Position numbers and translations under genes: made by a program
Notes under the pieces: generated by a model
Database searches by the model: none
What the model saw: the letters and a program-made list of their open reading frames with translations, nothing else
What the model was told of the DNA's origin: nothing
Shown: positions 25,937-35,234 of the stretch, in pieces
Layout: every line of letters starts with the position of its first letter
How positions within the stretch are numbered: the first letter of the stretch is position 1
Origin: Hyphomicrobiales bacterium
GTDB lineage: Bacteria; Pseudomonadota; Alphaproteobacteria; Rhizobiales; Rhizobiaceae
Direction: 5' to 3'
DNA: 64,000 bases
NCBI GenBank assembly: GCA_900471605.1
Contig: UCEY01000043.1
Coordinates: forward strand, 62,001-126,000

Positions 25937-26447
25937 AAAGACGTTGGAGATCGCGGCGCTCGGCCTCGGCGGCAATATCGGCGATCCCCCGTCGTCGATG
26001 GCCGAGGCTCTTAGGCAACTTGATGCGCGCGAGGACTGTCGGGTCGTCGCCGTCTCGAAACTCTATTCGACGCCGCCCTGGGGCAAGACCGACCAGGCCG
26101 ATTTCTTCAACTGCTGCGTTCTGGTGGAAACCTCGCTGGAGCCCGAAGACCTGCTGGATGTCTGTCTGTCGATCGAGCGTGGCATGAAGCGCGTCCGCCT
26201 GGAGCGCTGGGGACCGCGCACCATCGACATCGATATCCTGACCTACGGCACCCGCGAGCGGAGAAGCGAAAAGCTGGAAGTGCCGCATCCGCGCATGACC
26301 GACCGCGGCTTTGTGATGATGCCGCTTGCCGACATCGCGCCGGACCTGCTGGTAAGGGGAAGGGCGGTGCGCGACTGGCTTTCGGAAGCCGATACGGCCG
26401 GCATCAGGGTCGCGCGGGAGAGCCAGGACTGGTGGCGGGGCGCCTGA
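25920..26447 (+). CDS. folK: 2-amino-4-hydroxy-6-hydroxymethyldihydropteridine diphosphokinase
   Basis: Pyrophosphorylates the pterin for FolP. The 175-residue product shows LGLGGNIGDPPSSMAEAL, VVAVSKLYSTPPWGKTDQADFFNC, IERGMKRVRLERWGPRTIDID and VPHPRMTDRGFV. (Each is a recognised FolK block.) The start is a TTG at 25920, inside the end of folB, because a perfect GGAGG lies six bases upstream and the protein begins correctly there. The 17-bp overlap implies translational coupling. Confidence 0.93.
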   Translation: MSISPEKTLEIAALGLGGNIGDPPSSMAEALRQLDAREDCRVVAVSKLYSTPPWGKTDQADFFNCCVLVETSLEPEDLLDVCLSIERGMKRVRLERWGPRTIDIDILTYGTRERRSEKLEVPHPRMTDRGFVMMPLADIAPDLLVRGRAVRDWLSEADTAGIRVARESQDWWRGA

Positions 26448-26460
26448 GCGCCCGGCGCTG

Positions 26461-27015
26461 TTATTGCTGGATCGAACCGACGGCGATCGAATCCATGTCG
26501 CGGTCGAGGCTGAGGCCGATCACCGGGACCATCTGGTCCTCGACCTTGATCGAGATGGTGATGTTCATCTTGTTTTCGCCGCGCAGGCTCGCCACCATCG
26601 CGCCGTTGAGCTGATTGCGGTTGATGCCCATGACGACCTTGTCGCCGCTGACCGAGCCGGAAATGATGTCGAGGCCCTTGCCCTCGGCGCCGTCCAGGAA
26701 CTTGCCGGTATAACCGCGGCCGCTCTGGGTGATGGTCGCCGACATCGGCTGCTGGAACACGCCGACCCGGCAGGTCCCGTCGAGCTTGATGCCGACATTG
26801 CTGTCCGCGACGGCGGCGCCAGTCAGGTTGCAGCTGAATTTCGTACCCTTGTATTTGCCGGCGACGATTTCGCCAGGGCCTTTCCAGACGCCGGCGACCG
26901 ACTGGAAGAAAGCCTTGTCGCGTGGAGCGGCTTCAGCCTGCGGCGCCATGGCGGAGGTCGCTGCGACTGTCAGAATGGCGAACCCGCCGAGAAGCGAAAA
27001 GAAGCGCGAATACAT
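26461..27015 (-). CDS. Conserved exported protein of unknown function (184 aa)
   Basis: A secreted protein with a clear signal peptide (FSLLGGFAILTVAATSAMA, cut near PQAEAA). The mature part is a beta-rich domain: SVAGVWKGPGEIVAGKYKG, two cysteines (KFSCNL, GTCRVGVF) that may form a disulfide, and MNITISIKVEDQMVPVIGLS near the end. I do not recognise the family; similar short secreted proteins occur in Rhizobiales. A CtrA-like box lies 53 bp upstream of the ATG. It is convergent with folK, only 13 bp apart. Confidence 0.75.
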   Translation of the reverse strand: MYSRFFSLLGGFAILTVAATSAMAPQAEAAPRDKAFFQSVAGVWKGPGEIVAGKYKGTKFSCNLTGAAVADSNVGIKLDGTCRVGVFQQPMSATITQSGRGYTGKFLDGAEGKGLDIISGSVSGDKVVMGINRNQLNGAMVASLRGENKMNITISIKVEDQMVPVIGLSLDRDMDSIAVGSIQQ

Positions 27016-27067
27016 GAACTTTCCCCTGACGAGCGGCTACTTTAAGTGTCACGTAATTTAAGTGGGA

Positions 27068-27075
27068 ATGGTTAA
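27068..27075 (-). promoter_or_regulatory. Putative CtrA binding site upstream of the 184-aa secreted protein
   Basis: TTAACCAT on the minus strand, followed toward the gene by two copies of CTTAAA/CACTTAA (27040-27062). It lies 53 bp upstream of the ATG at 27015, within normal promoter distance. Confidence 0.45.
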
Positions 27076-27117
27076 CGACTGGTGACTGTGGCCGGATCGG
27101 GGCGGCAGGGCGACCCT

Positions 27118-28197
27118 CTATTGTTCGTCTTTCCGCCCGCCGACGCTCGCGATGTCCGAGATGAAATCGCCGATCCCGGGCCTTTTGACCGCCCGGAAGG
27201 GCAGCGGCCGGCAGAGATCCATGGCGGCGATGCCGATTCGCGCCGTCAGCAGGCCGTTGATCACGCCTTCGCCGAGACGCTTGGACAGTTTCGAGGCAAG
27301 GCCGTGGCCGAGAACCTGTTGCGCAAGGCCGTCGCCGACCGCGATCGAGCCGGTGACGGCAAGATGGGCGATGACATCCCGCATCAGCCGCAGCAGTCCG
27401 AGCGTGCCCGGGCGGCCGCCATAGAGTTCGGCCATGGCCCGGATCAGCCGGGTGACTTCGAAGAGTACATAGGCGAGGTCGACGATGGCGCGTGGACTGA
27501 CGGCGGTGACCACCGAGACACGCTTGGACGAACCGAGAATGAGCGCCCGGGCCTTGCGGTCGAGCGGCGCCAGAAGCTCCCGTTCGGCAAGTTCGATAAG
27601 CTGCGGCCCGTCGATGATCTCGTCCTTGGTGGCGTCGAGATTGGCGCGGCCCCTGGCGGTCTCTGCCCGGTGACCGAGGATCTTTGTGAGCGCGGCGACG
27701 ACGGCGCGCGCGGCGGTCGGGCGAGGGGAAAGGGCCGCCTCTTCCGCCTGGGCCTTCAGAGTCTGGACGGCGGAAAGCCGCATCATGCCGAAAATCTCGC
27801 GGCCGACGATCACGGCGACGGCCAGGAGCCCGACGGCAAGAGCGGTGAGGGCGGCATATCCCAGCCAGTCGGCACGGGTAAACAGGTCGCGGACGACGCT
27901 GTCGGCCCAGAGCCCGAAAGCAAGTGACAGGAAGGTGCCGAAGGCGGCTGCCGCCAGGTTGACGAACGAGAATTTTTTGCGCGACCGCGGTTCGGCGACG
28001 GGAATCGCCTCCGCCGCCAGTTCAGGCGGCGTCACGAATGGATCCTGTTCGTCGGGCGTCACCACGACGCCGCCCTCGAAGCTGCGCGGGCTGCGGCGAG
28101 CGACGGGCAGGGACTGGTTTGCGGACACGCTCTCCTCTTCGACCGAAAAGGAGGCGGGACGGCGCTTGCCGTTCGGGGGTGATTCGGGCGGTCTCAT
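27118..28197 (-). CDS. ycjF: YcjF family (TIGR01620) membrane protein
   Basis: A 359-residue inner-membrane protein. A polar N-terminal region of about 90 residues precedes two membrane segments (AAAAFGTFLSLAFGLWADSV and AALTALAVGLLAVAVIVG). The C-terminal DUF697-like domain includes KDEIIDGPQLIELAERELL, LARKARALILGSSKRV-type residues and AVTGSIAVGDGLAQQVLGHG. Its start codon overlaps the ycjX stop by four bases (ATGA), the usual ycjX-ycjF stress-operon arrangement. Function is not well defined. Confidence 0.9.
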   Translation of the reverse strand: MRPPESPPNGKRRPASFSVEEESVSANQSLPVARRSPRSFEGGVVVTPDEQDPFVTPPELAAEAIPVAEPRSRKKFSFVNLAAAAFGTFLSLAFGLWADSVVRDLFTRADWLGYAALTALAVGLLAVAVIVGREIFGMMRLSAVQTLKAQAEEAALSPRPTAARAVVAALTKILGHRAETARGRANLDATKDEIIDGPQLIELAERELLAPLDRKARALILGSSKRVSVVTAVSPRAIVDLAYVLFEVTRLIRAMAELYGGRPGTLGLLRLMRDVIAHLAVTGSIAVGDGLAQQVLGHGLASKLSKRLGEGVINGLLTARIGIAAMDLCRPLPFRAVKRPGIGDFISDIASVGGRKDEQ

Positions 28198-29663
28198 GCG
28201 AGGCGGTCTCCGAACAGGAACTGCATGGCGCGGTCGAGCCGGATATGCGGCACAGAGAGCTTCATGCCGCCATTCGCCTCTTCGAGCGCCGGCGGGCGGA
28301 AACGCACCACATTGATCTCCGGCAGCTCCGCGCCGACGGAATCAAGTTGCTGAAAGAATGCTTCAGGATCATCCGGCAAGTCACCGGGAAATATGGCAGT
28401 TTTCTTAATGCCGTCGAAGCGTTCGCCGTTGATCGTTTCGCCCGAAATCGGTGTGCCGACGATGACCGGCAGGAGATGGCCGTCTTCCTTGACGGTTGCC
28501 TCGCGGGTGGCGCGCACCGATGCGATCGCCATCACCTCGATGCCGGCGCCGGCCATGCCTATCCGCTGGACGGCGCGGTCGACCAGCCGGCCGGTGAGCC
28601 GTTCCAGCCGGTCGTGGCTTTCGTGATGCAGGTGATCCGCCTTGGTGGCCGCCACCAGGACCTTGTCGATCCGGCGGCCGATCAGGGACGAGAAGAAACT
28701 GTTGTGGCCGGGCCGGAAACAGGCGAGCACGTCGGTCAGCGCCCGTTCCAGATCCTGCACCGCTTCGGGACCGCGGTTGATCGCCTGCAGCGCGTCGATC
28801 AGCACGATCTGGCGGTCGAGCCGTGCAAAATGCTCGCGGAAGAACGGTTTGACGACGACGTTCTTGTAAGCCTCGTAGCGGCGCTCCATCATCGCCCGCA
28901 GCGAACCTTTTGGCGCTTTGGTGTCGGGCATGTCCGGCAGCGGCGTGAAAGTGAGCGCCGGCGAGCCTTCGAGATCGCCGGGCATCAGGAAGCGGCCGGG
29001 CGGCAGTGTCGAAAGCGAGCGCTCATCCGCCTTGCAGGCCCTGAGATAGGCGGCAAAGGCTTCCGCCAGCCGCCGGGCCGTCATTTCGTCGGCCGGCGCG
29101 TCCGCGTCGATGCCGCGCGCAAGCGCCAGCCATTCGCGCGCCAGTTCCTCGCGGATGCCGGTCCCGGCAAGGGCGACGGTATTGTCGCTGAACGTGCGGA
29201 AATCCTGGGCCAGCAGCGGCAGGTCGAGCAGCCATTCGCCGGGATAATCGACGATGTCGATCGACAATCTGCCGCGCGAGAACATCCGGCCCCAGCCGCT
29301 GGCACTCTGGTAGTCGAGGGTGATCCGCAGCTCGGAGATGGCTCGGGTCGAATCCGGCCAGATGCGGTCGCGCACCAGGGCCTGGATATGGTCTTCGTAT
29401 TGGAACCGCGGGATGGCGTCGTCCGGTTGCGGCTCGAGCCGCACCGCGGAGACCCGGCCGGAGCGCAAGGCTTCGAAAAGCGGCAACCGACCGCCGTTCA
29501 GAAGATTATGGACGAGCGACGAGATGAACACGGTCTTGCCGGCCCGCGACAGCCCGGTCACGCCGAGCCTGATCGTCGGATGCACGAGGCCCGAAGCACG
29601 GTCGGCGATATTGTCGAGCGCGATACGCGCGTCATCCGAGAAGCTGGTAAGCGAAGGCGGCAA
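28194..29663 (-). CDS. ycjX: YcjX family P-loop NTPase
   Basis: A 489-residue GTPase-like protein. Walker A is GVTGLSRAGKT near residue 35, followed by FISSLVHNLLNGGRLPLFEA. The DIVDYPGEWLLDLPLL block is the Walker B/switch II region, and VAATKADHLHHE resembles an N/TKxD guanine motif. The protein is one of the first with the TTG at 29663 as start (MPPSLTSFSDDAR); an ATG at 29720 would add 19 residues that look unlike the family. It forms a coupled pair with ycjF. In E. coli the pair responds to heat shock; regulation here is unknown. Confidence 0.9.
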   Translation of the reverse strand: MPPSLTSFSDDARIALDNIADRASGLVHPTIRLGVTGLSRAGKTVFISSLVHNLLNGGRLPLFEALRSGRVSAVRLEPQPDDAIPRFQYEDHIQALVRDRIWPDSTRAISELRITLDYQSASGWGRMFSRGRLSIDIVDYPGEWLLDLPLLAQDFRTFSDNTVALAGTGIREELAREWLALARGIDADAPADEMTARRLAEAFAAYLRACKADERSLSTLPPGRFLMPGDLEGSPALTFTPLPDMPDTKAPKGSLRAMMERRYEAYKNVVVKPFFREHFARLDRQIVLIDALQAINRGPEAVQDLERALTDVLACFRPGHNSFFSSLIGRRIDKVLVAATKADHLHHESHDRLERLTGRLVDRAVQRIGMAGAGIEVMAIASVRATREATVKEDGHLLPVIVGTPISGETINGERFDGIKKTAIFPGDLPDDPEAFFQQLDSVGAELPEINVVRFRPPALEEANGGMKLSVPHIRLDRAMQFLFGDRLA

Positions 29664-29767
29664 GGCGTCGTTCCGGGTCCAGTGTTTACGCCTATATAGG
29701 AAGCCGTCGCGCGGCCGCAAAGTGCAAGAATCCGGCGGCGGGCGGCCAGGCCGTTACGGCATCCGGT

Positions 29768-30310
29768 TCAGGCAGTCAGGAAGTCGGTCAGCACCCAGGC
29801 GGCATCCGATCCGGCGACGAAACCGCGATAGTCGAGCACCGCAAGGCCGGCGGGGGGATAGCCGCCCGGAACCGCCGCCACCATCTGGTCGGCGCCGATC
29901 AGCCCCTCGAGGACTTCCTCCATGGTCGGATTGTGGCCGACGAGCATGACCGAACCGCTGTCCCTCTGGCCTGCAAGGATGGCGAGATAGGTGCCGAGCG
30001 AGCCGTTATAGAGCTCGTCGACGAAGACCGGCTCGATTTCCTCGCTGATTGCGCGGCGGACGGCTTCGGCGGTCTGGCGGCACCGCATGGCGGTGGAGCT
30101 GATCAGGATATCAGGCCGGTAGCTGCGATCGGCCGCCTTGTCGGCAACGATCTCGGCCTGGGCAAAACCCTGGTTGTCGAGGGGACGATCGAAATCGTGC
30201 TGTCCGGGCTCCGCCCAGCCGGATTTGGCATGGCGCAGGAGGTAGATGCGGGAAGGAGGAGGAGTGATCGTCGTCATGCCCGGCACCGCTGTTAGGAGGA
30301 TGGAAGGCAT
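29768..30310 (-). CDS. SixA-like histidine phosphatase
   Basis: A 180-residue phosphoglycerate mutase-superfamily phosphatase. The catalytic RHG-type motif appears as LLRHAKSGWAEPG (RHA), the second His as MLVGHNPTMEEVLEGL, and STAMRCRQTAEAV carries the conserved Arg. SixA dephosphorylates histidine phosphotransfer domains in E. coli; the rhizobial substrate is not established. ATG 30310 has GAAAGG six bases upstream; ATG 30277 is an alternative with no ribosome site. Confidence 0.87.
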   Translation of the reverse strand: MPSILLTAVPGMTTITPPPSRIYLLRHAKSGWAEPGQHDFDRPLDNQGFAQAEIVADKAADRSYRPDILISSTAMRCRQTAEAVRRAISEEIEPVFVDELYNGSLGTYLAILAGQRDSGSVMLVGHNPTMEEVLEGLIGADQMVAAVPGGYPPAGLAVLDYRGFVAGSDAAWVLTDFLTA

Positions 30311-30547
30311 GGGTAGCCTTTCGGCACGAGGCTCGTCAACTGCCGCAGATGTTTCGAAATAGCCAGGCCGGGCAGATCCGGTTGTGGAGAAGAGTTTTGG
30401 AGGCTTCGAATAAAAGCTTAAAAAATAGCCGTTTAGCGGATTTTTATGACAGTTTTAAAAATGCCTTAATACTGAGCGCGAGGCTTGAATCCGGGTAGCG
30501 GGATAGGATATAGAGCGCCGCATGAGATGTTCTTCAGGAGAATCGCG

Positions 30548-30967
30548 TTGAGTGAGAAGATCGATCTTAGCAACTATGTGCTCTCGGAAAACGATGAGTT
30601 CATGAATGCAAATCAGAAGGCATACTTCCGGGCAAAGCTGATCGCCTGGAAAAATGACATCCTGAGAGAAGCGCGCGAAACGCTTGGCCACCTGGCCGAA
30701 GAAAGCGCCAACCACCCCGATCTCGCCGACCGGGCTTCCTCCGAAACCGACAGAGCCATCGAACTTCGAGCCCGTGACCGTCAGCGCAAGCTGATTTCCA
30801 AAATCGATGCCGCCTTGCAGCGCATCGAGGACGGTACCTACGGTTACTGCGAGGAAACGGGCGAACCGATCGGCCTCAAGCGTCTCGACGCTCGCCCGAT
30901 CGCCACGCTGTCGATTGAAGCGCAGGAACGCCACGAGCGTCGTGAAAAGGTCTATCGGGACGAATAA
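30548..30967 (+). CDS. dksA: DksA/TraR-type RNA polymerase-binding transcription factor, zinc-finger cysteines mostly replaced
   Basis: A 139-residue DksA protein that, with ppGpp, modulates transcription initiation via the RNA polymerase secondary channel. The coiled coil is at residues about 20-95. The globular domain reads YGYCEETGEPIGLKRLDARP then IATLSIEAQERHE. Canonical DksA has C-x2-C and C-x2-C; here only the first Cys remains, the others being T, S and A, so no zinc site is expected. The TTG at 30548 is the start because AGGAG lies seven bases upstream and the protein length then matches family members. A strong terminator follows. Confidence 0.93.
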   Translation: MSEKIDLSNYVLSENDEFMNANQKAYFRAKLIAWKNDILREARETLGHLAEESANHPDLADRASSETDRAIELRARDRQRKLISKIDAALQRIEDGTYGYCEETGEPIGLKRLDARPIATLSIEAQERHERREKVYRDE

Positions 30968-30994
30968 CTCGCCCGATCAACGTCAAACGAATTC

Positions 30995-31020
30995 AAGGCA
31001 CGGTTTTCCGTGCCTTTTTT
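30995..31020 (+). terminator. Intrinsic terminator of dksA
   Basis: AAGGCACGG and CCGTGCCTT form a 9-bp stem with a TTTT loop, followed by TTTT. It is 28 bp past the dksA stop. Confidence 0.9.
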
Positions 31021-31053
31021 CTTTGCCGAAGTTCCAGCGATGGAGGCGCCCGC

Positions 31054-32190
31054 TCACTTGTCGCGGGTGACGGACATCTCGCCGAAGATACGCGCGACTT
31101 CCGACTGCAGGCTCGGTTCCGGCGTGGCGCCGGTGACAGGCGGCACGCCGGGGTTACGCGGCTGTGTCTGGCGGTTCGGCTGCGGGATGACCACCGGCTC
31201 GCGGGCCGCGAGATTATTGGCCATTTCCTCTTCGAGGATCCGTTCGAAATCGCTGCCGAGCTGCTTCGGCTTCTCGGCGGCAGATTGAACGGCGGGAGGT
31301 ACGATCGCGGCGCTGACCGGCACGACGCGGGGCTCGGGCGTCTCCTGGAAGACGCGTCCGCGGGCGGCATCGAGGACATCCACCGCATCGTCAAAGGCCG
31401 GAACCTGAGGAGGAGCGGGAGCGGGCGCAGGCGTCACCGGTGTCGCGGCAGCCGCCAGTGCCGCGATCGGCCGCAGCGGCTCCGGTTTTACCTCCGGGGC
31501 CTGGCGGGCCGGCGGTTCCGGCCGGAGGGTGGCGACCGGCTCGGGAGCGGCGTTGGCAGCCGGTGCGGGTGAAGCGGCCGGTGCGGGGCGGGGTGCGAGC
31601 GTACCGCTCATGGGGATTGGCGCCCCGAGAGCAGGCGCTGCCGTCGGCGCCTCGGCCGGAGCGGCACGAGGCGTCTCGCGCGGCAAGGACGCGCTTTCGC
31701 GGACCGGCTCCGGGCGCGTCTCCGGCATCGCCGGGCGTGGAACGGGCGCTGGCCGGGGCTCGGCAATGGCCGCCGGCCGCGGTTCGGCAATCGCGGGCGG
31801 TCGGGGCTCCATGGCCTGTACCGCTTGAAGCGGCACGGTCATGTCCAGCGGCTGGAACCGGCTGGTCGCAGCGGCCGCGATGGCCGGCGTTGCGGATGCC
31901 GACGTGGTGATTCCGCTTTCGATGACGATGTCGGTCGGGCCGCCGATCATGATCAGATGTTCCACCCCGTCGCGACGGATGAGAACCAGTCGACGCCGGG
32001 TATCGACGGCTGCCGCATCCAGCACCTGCAGCCGCGGCTGGCGGTTCTTGCCGCCGCGCACGAAGGGTGACGGTCCGCTGCGGCTGCGGATGAGCCACAA
32101 CACGCCGATGAGAACGAGAAGGCCAATGCCGACGCCGACGACTGCGATCACCAGGCGGCCCCCATAGGCCCCCATCAGGTCTTCGAACAT
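31054..32190 (-). CDS. FliO/MopB-like single-pass membrane protein with long Pro/Ala-rich tail
   Basis: A 378-residue protein. One membrane segment near the N-terminus (LVIAVVGVGIGLLVLIGVLWLI) is followed by a small FliO-like domain (RLQVLDAAAVDTRRRLVLI, then VEHLIMIGGPTDIVIE). The remaining 250 or so residues are low-complexity, rich in Ala, Pro and Glu with repeated EPRPAAIAEPRPA units, and end in a short conserved tail (RNPGVPPVTGATPEPSLQSEVARIFGE, here split as RNPGVPPV and SEVARIFGE). FliO belongs to the flagellar export gate, but no flagellar gene is near. A non-flagellar role is likely. Confidence 0.75.
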   Translation of the reverse strand: MFEDLMGAYGGRLVIAVVGVGIGLLVLIGVLWLIRSRSGPSPFVRGGKNRQPRLQVLDAAAVDTRRRLVLIRRDGVEHLIMIGGPTDIVIESGITTSASATPAIAAAATSRFQPLDMTVPLQAVQAMEPRPPAIAEPRPAAIAEPRPAPVPRPAMPETRPEPVRESASLPRETPRAAPAEAPTAAPALGAPIPMSGTLAPRPAPAASPAPAANAAPEPVATLRPEPPARQAPEVKPEPLRPIAALAAAATPVTPAPAPAPPQVPAFDDAVDVLDAARGRVFQETPEPRVVPVSAAIVPPAVQSAAEKPKQLGSDFERILEEEMANNLAAREPVVIPQPNRQTQPRNPGVPPVTGATPEPSLQSEVARIFGEMSVTRDK

Positions 32191-32442
32191 CTCTTGCCAC
32201 TCCTCATGTGAACGCCGCGGTAAAAAACGACTTTTTTCCTACCGAAGCAAGCTGCTAACTGTCATTGTCCCGCGCTGAAAGACAGCGCAGAAAAGCAAAG
32301 ATAGGTCACTACGCCGAACTGTCCCGGCTTTTGTGGCCTTGCGGAGCTTTTTGCTGAACCTGCAACTTGCTAATAAGGAATCGCGGGAACCCCGATCCCT
32401 GAATGTTCATGGCCGCAGCGCCGGTCGAAATGCGAGGAATTG

Positions 32443-35064
32443 ATGACGAAGTTGCAGCAAAGCGGCAACTACGAGGCGCCCCTGGTGGAAAAAGGGACGC
32501 GTGGCGGTACCATCATCCGGATCGTTCTCCTGGCGCTCGTTCTCTGTGGTGTGGCCGCCGGTTTCGTGTTGTTCCAGCATGCGCTCGACAACGAGCTGGT
32601 GCTCGGCCTGCTCGGCATCCTCGCCATGGTCGGGATCTTTTTCCTGGTGTCGTCGATCATCGGGCTGGTCGAGGTAATGCCGCAATCGCGTTCCGACGAA
32701 CTGGCCCGCGGTTTCCTCGCCAACCACCCCGACGGCATTCTGATCACCGACGTCAAGGGTCGCATCCTCTACGCCAACGCCGCCTATGGCCGGATGACCG
32801 GCGCGACCAGGGCGAGCAATGTTCAGTCGCTCGAAGCGCTTCTGTCGAAAACCCGCGAATCGACCGAGGCGCTCTACCGGCTGACCACGGCGCTGCGCGA
32901 AGGCCGCGAAGGCCACGAGGAATTCCGGCTTCTCCAGCCGATCGGACGCCCGACCGGAAACGGTTCCGGCGCCCACTGGTACCGCCTCAAGGCGAGGCTG
33001 CTGACCCCCGCCGACAGCCGCAAGGGCCAGCTCGACATCTGGCAGATTACCGACATCACCTCGGAACGCGACGACCAGGAGCGGTTCTTCCGCGAGCTGC
33101 AGAACGCCATCGACTATCTCGACCATGCGCCGGCCGGTTTCTTCTCCGCCGGCAAGAAGGGCGAGATCTTCTATCTGAACGCCACGCTCGCCGAATGGCT
33201 CGGCATCGACCTCACCAAATTCGCTCCGCGCTCGCTGACGATTGCCGATCTGGTGGCGGGCGAGGGCATGGCGCTGATCCAGTCGGTGCAGGCGGCCCCT
33301 GGCCTCAAGCGCACCGAAACGCTCGACCTCGACCTGCGCCGCGCCAACGGCCAGAGCCTGCCGGTGCGCCTGGTGCACAATGTCAGCGCCACCCGCGACG
33401 GCGCGCCGGGCGAAAGCCGCACCATCGTGCTGGCGCGGCCGAAGGGCGGCGAGGGCGACCAGTCGGCCTCCGCGATGCGCTTCACGCGTTTCTTCAACAA
33501 CACCCCGATGGCGATCGCTTCGGTTGACGGCGAGGGCCGGATCCTGCGCATCAATGCGCCGTTCCTCAAGCTGTTTGCCGGTGTGGTTTCCCGCGACGAT
33601 GTGGATGCCGGCATCGAACTCGACAGGATCGTCCACGACAATTCCCGCCAGCCGCTGATGCAGGCGATCGCCGCCGCCAAGGACGGCCAGGGCGATATCG
33701 CCCCGATCGATTCGCGTCATCCGGGCGACGAGAACCGTTACGTACGCTTCTATGTGAATGCCGTGATCGACGAGAGCGACGAGGCGCCGGAAGAGGCGGC
33801 GATCGTTTATGCCGTCGAGACGACCGAGCAGAAGGCGCTCGAAACCCAGATGGCCCAGACCCAGAAGCTCAATGCGGTGGGCACGCTGGCGGGCGGCATC
33901 GCGCACGACTTCAACAACGTGCTGACCGCGATCCTTCTCTCCTCCGATCATCTCCTGCTGCAGGCGCGCCCTTCCGACGCGAGCTTTGCCGACCTCATGG
34001 AGATCAAGCGCAATGCCAACCGCGCCGCGGTGCTGGTGCGCCAGCTGCTTGCCTTCTCGCGCAAGCAGACCATGCGGCCGGCGGTGCTCAACCTTACTGA
34101 CGTCGTCGGTGACCTGCGCATGCTGGTCGACCGGCTGATCTCCGGCACCAATGTGAAGCTCGAAGTGGATTATGGCCGCGATCTCTGGCCGGTGCGCACC
34201 GACCTGTCGCAGTTCGAGCAGGTGCTGATCAATCTCTGCGTCAACGCACGCGACGCCATGCCCCAGGGCGGCACGATCCTGATCAAGACCCGCAACGTCT
34301 CCGCCGAGGATGCAGGCGGCTTCCACCAGGCGGATCTGCCGGCCGAGGATTTCGTCATGGTCGAGGTGTCCGACACCGGCTCTGGCATTCCGCCCGAAAT
34401 CATGGACAAGATCTTCGAGCCGTTCTTCACCACCAAGGAAGTGGGCAAGGGCACCGGCCTCGGCCTCTCCATGGTCTACGGCATCGTCAAGCAGTCCGGC
34501 GGCTATATCTATCCCGAATCGGAAGTCGGCCGCGGCACCAGTTTCCGCATCTTCCTGCCGCGCCACATTCCCGAAGCGCCGGTCATCGTGCAGGAGGCCG
34601 TTTCGGCAGACGCAACCGCCGTGTCTGCCCAGCCGGCCGTTGTGGCACCCGTCGTGTCGACGCCCGCCTCCGACGATCTGGACCTTACCGGAAAATCGGC
34701 GGTCGTCCTGCTCGTCGAGGACGAGGAGGCCGTCCGCCGCGGCGGCAAGCGCATGCTGGAAACGCGTGGCTATACCGTGCATGAGGCGGGCTCCGGCACC
34801 GAGGCGCTCGATATCATGGAAGAGCTTCAGGGCCAGGTGGATATCGTCGTCTCCGACGTCGTCATGCCGGAAATGGATGGGCCGACGCTTCTGACCGAGC
34901 TGCGCAAGACCTATCCGGATCTGAAGTTCATCTTCGTTTCCGGTTATGCCGAGGATGCGTTTGCCCGCAACTTGCCCGCCGACGCCAAGTTCGGCTTCCT
35001 GCCGAAGCCGTTTTCGCTGAAGCAGCTCGCGGTCGCGGTCCGGGAAATGCTCGATTCGGAGTGA
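32443..35064 (+). CDS. cckA: Hybrid sensor histidine kinase CckA
   Basis: Polar cell-cycle kinase/phosphatase that feeds phosphate through ChpT to CtrA and CpdR. The 873-residue product has two N-terminal membrane segments (IVLLALVLCGVAAGFVLF and LLGILAMVGIFFLVSSIIGL), PAS-like regions (FLANHPDGILITDVKGRI; FFNNTPMAIASVDGEGRIL), the H-box GGIAHDFNNVLTAIL with His near 488, the N-box NLCVNARDAMPQGG, the G-boxes DTGSGIPPEI and GTGLGLSMVYG, and a receiver domain with phospho-acceptor Asp in VVSDVVMPEMDG (about 805). ATG 32443 follows GCGAGGAATTG; a TTG one codon earlier is possible. Chromosomal clustering with recA is also seen in other rhizobia, to my knowledge. Confidence 0.95.
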   Translation: MTKLQQSGNYEAPLVEKGTRGGTIIRIVLLALVLCGVAAGFVLFQHALDNELVLGLLGILAMVGIFFLVSSIIGLVEVMPQSRSDELARGFLANHPDGILITDVKGRILYANAAYGRMTGATRASNVQSLEALLSKTRESTEALYRLTTALREGREGHEEFRLLQPIGRPTGNGSGAHWYRLKARLLTPADSRKGQLDIWQITDITSERDDQERFFRELQNAIDYLDHAPAGFFSAGKKGEIFYLNATLAEWLGIDLTKFAPRSLTIADLVAGEGMALIQSVQAAPGLKRTETLDLDLRRANGQSLPVRLVHNVSATRDGAPGESRTIVLARPKGGEGDQSASAMRFTRFFNNTPMAIASVDGEGRILRINAPFLKLFAGVVSRDDVDAGIELDRIVHDNSRQPLMQAIAAAKDGQGDIAPIDSRHPGDENRYVRFYVNAVIDESDEAPEEAAIVYAVETTEQKALETQMAQTQKLNAVGTLAGGIAHDFNNVLTAILLSSDHLLLQARPSDASFADLMEIKRNANRAAVLVRQLLAFSRKQTMRPAVLNLTDVVGDLRMLVDRLISGTNVKLEVDYGRDLWPVRTDLSQFEQVLINLCVNARDAMPQGGTILIKTRNVSAEDAGGFHQADLPAEDFVMVEVSDTGSGIPPEIMDKIFEPFFTTKEVGKGTGLGLSMVYGIVKQSGGYIYPESEVGRGTSFRIFLPRHIPEAPVIVQEAVSADATAVSAQPAVVAPVVSTPASDDLDLTGKSAVVLLVEDEEAVRRGGKRMLETRGYTVHEAGSGTEALDIMEELQGQVDIVVSDVVMPEMDGPTLLTELRKTYPDLKFIFVSGYAEDAFARNLPADAKFGFLPKPFSLKQLAVAVREMLDSE

Positions 35065-35234
35065 GAATCGGACAGACCCTCATGAAATTTCAAACGTCGC
35101 GATTCGTCGCGCGAGCGTTGCGCGATGTTGATTTCAAACGCGAATTTTCCACACCTCGGCAGGCGTGAACATCTTGAGAACGGAACGGAAATATCTATTT
35201 CGAGTCAATCTCTTGTCTGGCTCTTGCCAAATGA

